The notes under the pieces are model-generated. The model was not told the origin of the DNA, ran no database searches, and saw only the letters and a list, made by a program, of their open reading frames with translations. From positions 1 to 39,375 of the forward strand of contig JAIRMJ010000011.1 of assembly GCA_031258785.1 (NCBI GenBank): DNA of 39,375 bases, in the 5' to 3' direction. Of this stretch, positions 33,872 to 39,375 are shown in pieces (position 1 is the first letter of the stretch; each line of letters opens with the position of its first letter). The DNA is from Holosporales bacterium. Its GTDB lineage: Bacteria; Pseudomonadota; Alphaproteobacteria; RUG11792. Made by a program: the position numbers and the translations under genes.

Positions 33872-35029
33872 ATGACGCAAGCGAAGCGTATGAGATTCTG
33901 GAAAAAATTCTGGACAGCAGTTTTTGCTATGATGACGCTGTGTCTAATGCAGGTGTATCTGACAGAGATTGGCAAGCTAGAATTCTCTCTTTTTGGCGTC
34001 GAATTCGCGGTAGGCCTGTACATGGTCGCGATGTTTTTGGTCCTATTTTGGCTTGTGTACTCAACGCTGAAAGCGTTGTGTGTCTTGGTTGCATCCCTGT
34101 TTACTAAAAACAAGAATGCGGATGAGATCAAATCTGTCACCGGTATAGTCGGGCTTGTGGTTGCCGATGATCACGACTTCGTCAGTGCATTTGATAAGAC
34201 GTCAGTTCTTGACCACTTGAGAATAATAAAGACCGCACTCGCACTACGGCGTGGCCTATTGACCAACAAGAAGGTGGAGATGACTGGTCTCCGGTGTGTG
34301 GATATATACATCCTCAGGCTTGAACTTAAGAGGTACATAAAAGATGGAGAGCTTCACGGCGCCATCGGTGTAGCAAATGTAGCAATCAAGAAGTATGCGG
34401 AATATGTTAACGTGATCCAGGAGGAGCTTCTTGAAACTGCCATTATTGCGCGAAAGAATGGGATTTCCCTGCATTTTGATCCAAGGAAGTTCAAATTCAA
34501 TCTGACTCCCTCGTACGCAGAGCGCTACATGCTAGAAATGGAAAGGCTGGACTTCCAGCTGGAGCCTGACCCGCGGCAGAAACAAAGGCAAATTGAGAAA
34601 ATGCTAAAGAAATATGATGGAAATCACGAGGTACTGCTGTGGTTTCTGAAGTTTACAAACACCAATGAATCGATTAAGTACGATGACGAAAGGGTCTTGT
34701 CGCACATGAAGTCGGTCCTCTCGAAGAGTCCAGTTCGTTGGCTTGCGCCACATTTACTAAATTTGAATAGAAAAGATATCTTTGAGGTTGCCCAGGAGCA
34801 GATGGCCTCAGTTCCAGAATCCAACTTGGAAAAGCTTTGGCTGTTGCTAGAGCTTGCCACACATCTTGGATTTATCACCAAGGCAAAGGATCTGATCTGG
34901 TCAATTGCAAAGCTTGACAAAACAGCAGATCTCTTCAAGTTCTATGCTAAGAATGCGGAGTCTTTTGCCTCTTATCCGGAAGTTACAGAAATTATGCGGG
35001 AGAGGGCGAATTGCGTGTCAGAGTCCTGA
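33872..35029 (+). CDS. HemY-like inner-membrane TPR protein
   Basis: The 385-residue product has a basic N-terminus, two closely spaced membrane segments (about 12-30 and 42-75) and a long helical region with TPR-like spacing (for example DGELHGAIGVANVAIKKYAEY and DDERVLSHMKSVLSKSPVRWLAPHLL). This matches the HemY_N-plus-TPR layout of alphaproteobacterial HemY, which usually lies beside hemD; the pair of membrane segments separated by a short LFGVEFAVGL-like turn is typical. The role of HemY in this group is not established. No heme gene is nearby: the neighbour is dut, which it overlaps by 19 bases. Sequence similarity is low, so the family call is moderate. Confidence 0.55.
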   Translation: MTQAKRMRFWKKFWTAVFAMMTLCLMQVYLTEIGKLEFSLFGVEFAVGLYMVAMFLVLFWLVYSTLKALCVLVASLFTKNKNADEIKSVTGIVGLVVADDHDFVSAFDKTSVLDHLRIIKTALALRRGLLTNKKVEMTGLRCVDIYILRLELKRYIKDGELHGAIGVANVAIKKYAEYVNVIQEELLETAIIARKNGISLHFDPRKFKFNLTPSYAERYMLEMERLDFQLEPDPRQKQRQIEKMLKKYDGNHEVLLWFLKFTNTNESIKYDDERVLSHMKSVLSKSPVRWLAPHLLNLNRKDIFEVAQEQMASVPESNLEKLWLLLELATHLGFITKAKDLIWSIAKLDKTADLFKFYAKNAESFASYPEVTEIMRERANCVSES

Positions 35030-35445
35030 GGTTACGCCAGGGGGCATCCCTCCCATTGTATAGCACACCAGGAAGTGCTGGGGCAGACCTTAGTGCTTGT
35101 TTAGAGGAACCGCTAACAATCCCACCAGGTGGCATAGCCACTATTCCAACCGGTCTTGCAATCGAGATCCCATCTGGCCATGCTGGGGCCATTTGCTCGA
35201 GATCTGGTCTAGCTTCCAAGCACGGTATCGTTGTGCTAAATTCACCTGGGATTATCGATTCCGATTTTCGAGGGGAGTGCATGATCATATTAATGAATCA
35301 TTCAGTTGATTTGTTCCGGCTTGAACATGGATCAAGAGTGGCCCAGCTGGTAGTCTTCGCTTATTTTAAATTAGATTTTTTCACTTCCCAAGGACTCTCG
35401 TCATCCGCTCGCGGTGACAAGGGTCTTGGGTCGTCTGGTATTTAG
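35011..35445 (+). CDS. dut: Deoxyuridine 5'-triphosphate nucleotidohydrolase
   Basis: The 144-residue product shows the five trimeric-dUTPase motifs: SAGADLSA (1), SRSGLASKHGI (2), GIIDSDFRGE (3), RVAQLVV (4) and a short C-terminal ARGDKGLGSSGI (5). It hydrolyses dUTP to dUMP, keeping uracil out of DNA. In motif 5 the usual GGFGSTG is GLGSSG: the Phe that stacks on uracil is Leu, so activity may be altered. The TTG at 35011 is preferred because AGAGG lies just upstream; it overlaps the HemY-like gene by 19 bases. Its stop shares bases with the stop of the convergent M91-like gene. Confidence 0.94.
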   Translation: MRVRVLRLRQGASLPLYSTPGSAGADLSACLEEPLTIPPGGIATIPTGLAIEIPSGHAGAICSRSGLASKHGIVVLNSPGIIDSDFRGECMIILMNHSVDLFRLEHGSRVAQLVVFAYFKLDFFTSQGLSSSARGDKGLGSSGI

Positions 35446-36455
35446 TTCGTCAGTCCGAGTATTGCCAGATGGATCGATGTCATCGGCTCGTTGAATGCAT
35501 CGACGATTTCGTAGTCATCGTAGTAGCTTTTGAGATCGGTGCCAATATCTGGTCGTGATTTAGATTCATCTTGATCAGGGTTGATCAGTGTTAGATGAAG
35601 TATTTGAAAGTTCGTATTTGCCGCGCTTTTAGCTGTGTGGTAGCTCCGTTGATTCATGGCGTATCGCTTGAGTGGTTGGGTGAGATTTTGACCAGTGATC
35701 ACTTCTGTTTCTTCATCATATTCCCATGCTACGCCGATGGTCCGAATGCAATCGTTTATCTCAGTAGACGAGATATTCATTTTTTGTTGTCCTAACTTCA
35801 TTCGATAAAATTTTTGTGTTAATGGAGCCTCTTTTACTTCTTTCAGGTCCTGATTATTCACCATTCGAATTATGTGGATTAGTTCGTGAGCTAGCTGTTC
35901 ATCATTTTCGGGTGGCTTTTGAGCTGTACATTTCTTGGTCATGTTAGATATGTATGCGCATCGGTCACTCTCTTGAGTGAACATATTATTGTTATCGCCT
36001 GGGAAGACATACATCTCATATTTGTTATGCTCGCCAGTCTGGACCTTCCTAGCCCCGGCTTGTATAACTTTACTTGATTTCTCACTGAATTGGTCTGTGA
36101 CGTTGATTATATTGCCCTTGCAAATCGTTATTTTGTTAGTTAACTTTCCGGTGTTTTTGTATGCTAGCAAAGTCGCAAGAATTTGCCGGCCCACAGAATT
36201 GCTTGCAGTGTCGGCTATGGCTTGGTAGACTTTGGGCGCGTATGTAGGAACTTGTCCATTCACTCTTTTCATGGCAAACAGTTCTGATTTAGATTCGGTC
36301 GCAAGAGCTTCGTTATCGAGTCTTATGTACTCTTCATATTTAGTTCGCTCCAGCGTGCCAGCAACTGGAATATCAGCTGCTTCCAGTACAGGATTCAATA
36401 GAATCCCTGATATCCCTAACCTAAAGCACCATTTTAAAAATTTCATCTTTTTCAT
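35442..36455 (-). CDS. Secreted M91 (NleD-like) zinc metalloprotease, putative effector
   Basis: The 337-residue product starts with a Sec-type signal (MKKMKFLKWCFRLGISGILLNPVLEAA), followed by a helical region and the zinc motif HELIH at 190-194 (LAHELIHIIRM). An acidic cluster DEETE at 247-251, about 55 residues later, could supply the third ligand. The arrangement resembles peptidase family M91, whose best-known member is the type III effector NleD, which cleaves host MAP kinases. Unlike NleD, this protein has a signal peptide, so it would leave the cytoplasm by Sec. Coding strand usage looks more AT-rich than its neighbours. The gene stands alone between dut and gapA, with its own extended -10. 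The M91 call rests on HELIH context only. Confidence 0.6.
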   Translation of the reverse strand: MKKMKFLKWCFRLGISGILLNPVLEAADIPVAGTLERTKYEEYIRLDNEALATESKSELFAMKRVNGQVPTYAPKVYQAIADTASNSVGRQILATLLAYKNTGKLTNKITICKGNIINVTDQFSEKSSKVIQAGARKVQTGEHNKYEMYVFPGDNNNMFTQESDRCAYISNMTKKCTAQKPPENDEQLAHELIHIIRMVNNQDLKEVKEAPLTQKFYRMKLGQQKMNISSTEINDCIRTIGVAWEYDEETEVITGQNLTQPLKRYAMNQRSYHTAKSAANTNFQILHLTLINPDQDESKSRPDIGTDLKSYYDDYEIVDAFNEPMTSIHLAILGLTN

Positions 36456-36491
36456 ATCTATTAAACCTGTAAAGCCAAAAACTACATCACC

Positions 36492-36500
36492 ATAGTATCA
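36492..36500 (-). promoter_or_regulatory. Extended -10 element for the M91-like gene
   Basis: On the minus strand the sequence reads TGATACTAT (TG, one base, TACTAT). Transcription would start near 36485, about 30 bases before the ATG at 36455. No -35 element was seen. Confidence 0.3.
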
Positions 36501-36509
36501 CATAGTGGA

Positions 36510-36537
36510 AAGATTTGCTATAAAAGATTTGCTATAA
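36510..36537 (+). repeat. Perfect tandem duplication carrying two promoter-like elements
   Basis: AAGATTTGCTATAA occurs twice in direct succession (36510-36523 and 36524-36537). Each unit carries TTGCTATAA, close to the extended -10 motif TGCTATAAT seen before cckA and metG. The repeat lies in the divergent gap between the M91-like gene and gapA, 210 bases upstream of the gapA start and just upstream of the M91-gene promoter on the other strand. Confidence 0.7.
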
Positions 36538-36674
36538 GAGTAATCTCGTATTGTTTTCTGTTTTTCGCAGGTGGTTGCACAGAGTGCTGTACCAGAGTCC
36601 CGGTCTCACTGCCTACCGTCTCGTCGTACAATCCAATCTACGTAGGAGGACATGCCACAAACCACGGGTTTCTC

Positions 36675-36702
36675 TTGTGCTGTGTGGAAAATATGGTACA
36701 AT
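36675..36702 (+). promoter_or_regulatory. Promoter for gapA-trkH
   Basis: A -35 element TTGTGC (36675-36680), a 16-base spacer and a -10 element TACAAT (36697-36702), itself preceded by TG with one base between, precede gapA. The transcript would begin near 36709, at or inside the hairpin at 36704-36720. Confidence 0.5.
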
Positions 36703-36703
36703 G

Positions 36704-36720
36704 CAGTCCGGTCTGGACTG
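36704..36720 (+). other. Hairpin at the 5' end of the gapA transcript
   Basis: CAGTCC (36704-36709) and GGACTG (36715-36720) form a 6-bp stem with a five-base loop directly downstream of the gapA -10 element. It could be an operator-like palindrome or a 5' stabilising stem. Confidence 0.35.
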
Positions 36721-36748
36721 AAGCTACAGAAAATGGAGAAACTGGTAG

Positions 36749-37753
36749 ATGAAGATTGGGATAAATGGGTTCGGTCGCATAGGCAGGATGATTATGCGGG
36801 CGTACGTCGAAAGTCAGAAGCATAATAATTTGGAAATTGCCTGTATCAATGACCTAATGGACAAGAAGACGAACTGCCATCTGCTGAAATATGATTCTGT
36901 TCATGGACAGTTTAATAGCGCTATTCACGAAACTGATACCGGCATTTCTGTCAGTGGCAAAGAGATTGTGATGGTTTCTGAGCGGGAGCCAGAGAAGATA
37001 AATTGGTCCAAGTATGGCGTAGATCTCGTGCTCGAATGCTCCGGAGTCTTCACCAAAAAAGTGGATGCTTACAGGCACATCACAGCTGGTGCCAATAGAG
37101 TGATAGTATCGGCTCCTTCAGAGGGTGCTGATATGACAGTGGTATATGGTATAAATCATAGTGGCATTGAGGAAAAACACCAAGTGATCTCTAACGGTTC
37201 GTGTACAACGAATTGCCTTGCTTTGATCGCACACATCATCAGTCGTGCATTTGGCATAAGGAGCGGATTTATGACAACGATACACGCGTACACAGGCGAT
37301 CAACGCCTGATCGACACGGCCCACAAGGACCTGCGTAGAGCCAGGGCAGCTGGATTGTCGATGATTCCCAGTACCACTGGCGCAGCGCGCGCGATTGGTC
37401 TTGTTTTGCCGCATCTTGACGGGAAGCTTGATGGGGCATCCATCAGGGTTCCAACTTCAAATGTTTCACTTGTGGATTTGAAGTGTACCCTCGGGCGCCT
37501 TGCAAGCGTAGAAGAAATCAATGATACGATGAGAGCAGCATCAATTGATGAACAGAAGGGAATCCTCGGATACAGTGATGCTCCGCTAGTGTCGTGCGAT
37601 TTTAACCACTCCAGCTTCAGCGCAATATTCGATGCCACCGGTACCACCATCGTTGATGGTACTTTTTGCAGGGTCACAGCGTGGTATGATAATGAATATG
37701 GATTTGCAAATAGGATGCTGGATTTGGCTAGCTTCCTCGCAGAAAAACAATAG
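36749..37753 (+). CDS. gapA: Glyceraldehyde-3-phosphate dehydrogenase, type I
   Basis: The 334-residue product has GINGFGRIGR at the N-terminus, the active-site SNGSCTTNCLA with C152, H179 in TTIHAYTGDQRLID, and the C-terminal WYDNEYGFANRMLDL. The usual SNASCTTN reads SNGSCTTN, a conservative change beside the nucleophile. An IND at residues 33-35 followed by LMD fits NAD rather than NADP use. It oxidises glyceraldehyde 3-phosphate in glycolysis or works in reverse; tpiA is in this window but pgk does not follow as it often does. trkH starts 18 bases after the stop. Confidence 0.97.
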   Translation: MKIGINGFGRIGRMIMRAYVESQKHNNLEIACINDLMDKKTNCHLLKYDSVHGQFNSAIHETDTGISVSGKEIVMVSEREPEKINWSKYGVDLVLECSGVFTKKVDAYRHITAGANRVIVSAPSEGADMTVVYGINHSGIEEKHQVISNGSCTTNCLALIAHIISRAFGIRSGFMTTIHAYTGDQRLIDTAHKDLRRARAAGLSMIPSTTGAARAIGLVLPHLDGKLDGASIRVPTSNVSLVDLKCTLGRLASVEEINDTMRAASIDEQKGILGYSDAPLVSCDFNHSSFSAIFDATGTTIVDGTFCRVTAWYDNEYGFANRMLDLASFLAEKQ

Positions 37754-37771
37754 TGCCGATTTTGTCTTGGG

Positions 37772-39205
37772 ATGTCTGCTAATCTCAAAGGACTAACATT
37801 TATTAATGGTGTCGTCATATGCTGGCTCGCTTTGGCGATGGCAGTGCCCCTCGTATACGATATTTTTCTTTGTGAGGGGGCCTGTGTCAAAATATTCGTC
37901 TCCTCAATAGCTGCATGCATTTTTTGGGGTGGCTTGATGGTCCTGTCCTGTGCGTCTCAACAAAAGCCGACTTTTTCGCAGAAGGATTCTTTTCTGCTTG
38001 TCATTTCACTCTGGTGTGTTATCTCCATTATCAGTTCCTTGCCATTCTACCTTTATTCTGATGTGCGGCTGTCGTTTGTGGCGTCGCTGTTCGAGTCTGT
38101 GTCCGGGATAACGACGACGGGGGCCACAATCTATCCTGATGTTGAGATTTTACCTGAAGCCATCAATTTATGGAGGTTCATACTGCATTTCATTGGAGGG
38201 ATAGGAATCGTTGCAATCGGTATTGTTGCACTTCCTGCGATGCGTCTTGGCGGGATGCAACTATTTTGGGCTGAGAATTCGGACAATACTGAAAAATTCA
38301 TGCCAAAGGCATCGCAAATAGCTGGCGTCTTCGCGTGGATATACATCACCATGATCCTGATATTCGCTCTCCTCTTGAAACTCAGTGGAATGAACATATT
38401 CGACTCAGTGTGTCACAGTATCTCATCTATCTCAACTGGCGGCTTCTCGACGAAGAACGCTGGTATCAGCTGGTACAAGAGCGGAGTTATCGAATTTGTT
38501 ATATCTGGCGCAATGTTTGTTGGAGGCTTAGCATTCCTGGAACTAGCTAGGTGTTTCAAAGGACGTGGTAATCGCATCTTCAAAATCCAGCAGATTCGTG
38601 GCTACTTCAGGATAATCTCATGCATGATCGTAATCCCAGTTATCGCAAAGGCCATTTGGGGCGAGTTTCCTCATACATTCAAGAAAATCTCAGATCACAT
38701 TTTACAGGTCGTGTCAGCTGTCACTACGACCGGATACTACTACTCCGATAGCGATATTGCACCCCCCATCCTCTTCATGATTGTCGCGATAATAGGTGGT
38801 TGTTCTGGGTCTACAACAGGCGGGATCAAGATTTTTCGTGTCCAGATACTATATGCCGTGGTCAAGCATTGGATACGCAAAGCCACTAGCCAATACAATG
38901 TAAGCATCCCAAAGTACCAAAATCAAAGGTTAACTGATGATCTCATTCAGTCCGTCGTTACCATGATCGTCCTATTTGTCATAACATTCTTAGTAAGCTC
39001 AATTGCTTTGTGGTGCGCGACGGACCGCAGTTCGCTCACATGCTGCTACTCAGTTCTGTCATGCCTTTTTAACCTGGGCTTCGAGGCCCGCTTTTCAACG
39101 TATTCCCCAGTTGCACACTTGATCTTCATTTGCGATATGATTGTCGGTAGGCTTGAGGTTGTCCCTCTGTTCGTAATCCTGAGCCAGAGCTTTTGGAAAC
39201 GGTAG
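37772..39205 (+). CDS. trkH: Trk/Ktr-type potassium uptake membrane protein TrkH
   Basis: The 477-residue membrane protein shows the repeated pore pattern of TrkH: SVSGITTTGATIY (first filter), SSISTGGFST (second), SAVTTTGYYY (third) and CLFNLGFEA (fourth), with IIGGCSGSTTGGIKIFR typical of TrkH. It forms the potassium-conducting subunit and works with the cytoplasmic NAD-binding TrkA, not seen here. Start: ATG 37772, 18 bases after gapA, so the two are probably co-transcribed. Length is typical (about 480). Confidence 0.95.
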   Translation: MSANLKGLTFINGVVICWLALAMAVPLVYDIFLCEGACVKIFVSSIAACIFWGGLMVLSCASQQKPTFSQKDSFLLVISLWCVISIISSLPFYLYSDVRLSFVASLFESVSGITTTGATIYPDVEILPEAINLWRFILHFIGGIGIVAIGIVALPAMRLGGMQLFWAENSDNTEKFMPKASQIAGVFAWIYITMILIFALLLKLSGMNIFDSVCHSISSISTGGFSTKNAGISWYKSGVIEFVISGAMFVGGLAFLELARCFKGRGNRIFKIQQIRGYFRIISCMIVIPVIAKAIWGEFPHTFKKISDHILQVVSAVTTTGYYYSDSDIAPPILFMIVAIIGGCSGSTTGGIKIFRVQILYAVVKHWIRKATSQYNVSIPKYQNQRLTDDLIQSVVTMIVLFVITFLVSSIALWCATDRSSLTCCYSVLSCLFNLGFEARFSTYSPVAHLIFICDMIVGRLEVVPLFVILSQSFWKR

Positions 39206-39247
39206 CGAATGGCGCGCAAGATTGGATGAATGTCGAATGGACGGAAA

Positions 39248-39373
39248 TTAGGACGGCCACGTGATCAAGCCTCCAATTGCAGTTTCAAAATCACTCTTAG
39301 TCTGCCATCTGGAGGAATCATAGTCTGATAGGTTGAGTGAGGTGAGATTGAAGTAATACGTACGATGTGATAA
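39248..39373 (-). CDS. Possible C-terminal end of a gene entering from the right edge
   Basis: A minus-strand frame open to the window edge ends in TAA at 39248-39250 and gives 41 residues with a protein-like mix (for example NLTSLNLSDYDSSRWQTKS). A second minus-strand frame (39375-39265) is also open and gives 36 residues, so the frame is uncertain. No family is recognised. The gap from the trkH stop (39205) to 39247 holds nothing else visible. Confidence 0.3.
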   Translation of the reverse strand, partial: LSHRTYYFNLTSLNLSDYDSSRWQTKSDFETAIGGLITWPS

Positions 39374-39375
39374 GC

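Noticed and set aside
36560-36670. A possible tRNA or structured RNA upstream of gapA
   Set aside because: No T-loop GTTCRA sequence, no cloverleaf, and only short unrelated stems (AAACC/GGTTT, CTACGTAG).
1-39375. CRISPR arrays, toxin-antitoxin pairs, transposases, prophage or secretion-system genes
   Set aside because: None was recognised; apart from the M91-like protease all identifiable genes are housekeeping or transport genes.

Overview
The window carries about 30 protein-coding genes, nearly all of them core housekeeping genes. There is no rRNA, tRNA, insertion sequence, CRISPR array or phage module that I could recognise. The gene set fits an alphaproteobacterium: a CckA-type hybrid histidine kinase, an HolC/NusB/TsaD cluster, an alphaproteobacterial-style LptE, and an AddB-like protein. 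Compact layout, several nutrient importers (DAACS, MFS, NupC, TrkH), shortened versions of standard proteins and a secreted M91-type metalloprotease suggest a host-associated lineage such as Holosporales or Rickettsiales-like endosymbionts. That placement is inference; no rRNA is present to settle it.

Layout, left to right. (1) 1-2695, plus: end of an Smr-domain gene cut by the window edge, then a strong promoter and rplM-rpsI-DAACS transporter. (2) 2696-6832, plus: a bifunctional penicillin-binding protein with its own promoter, then nusB-holC-tsaD joined by 1-4 base overlaps. (3) 6882-8925, minus: MFS transporter and rsmE. (4) 9064-11715, plus: a possible 41-residue ORF and leuS. (5) 11712-20065, minus: one apparent operon nupC - acyl-CoA synthetase - rimP - nusA - infB - lptE, where genes overlap or are separated by at most about 22 bases. 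The usual ylxR is absent between nusA and infB, and rbfA is not after infB. (6) 20219-22913, plus: cckA and a DUF167/YggU gene, followed by about 170 untranslated bases ending in a strong intrinsic terminator. (7) 23324-31930, plus: dnaE, then metG-gpsA-addB-like-tpiA. (8) 31927-33360, minus: periplasmic M23 peptidase. (9) 33872-35445, plus: HemY-like membrane protein and dut. (10) 35442-36455, minus: secreted M91-like metalloprotease. (11) 36749-39205, plus: gapA and trkH, then the possible end of a minus-strand gene at the right edge.

Functionally the window covers translation (L13, S9, LeuRS, MetRS, IF-2, RimP, RsmE, TsaD), transcription control (NusA, NusB, CckA), replication and nucleotide hygiene (DnaE, HolC, Dut), cell envelope (PBP1a-like, LptE, M23 peptidase), triose metabolism (TpiA, GapA, GpsA) and uptake. 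The most interesting items are: an Acs-family enzyme whose acetate-pocket residues are replaced (including the pocket Trp by Gly); a DAACS transporter lacking the Arg that binds acidic side chains; an N-terminally shortened AddB-like protein with a broken nuclease motif; a signal-peptide-bearing M91/NleD-like protease; a recurrent TGCTATAAT extended -10 promoter element, including a perfect 14-bp tandem duplication; and three convergent gene pairs that share their stop codons. I found no clear multi-gene novel system.
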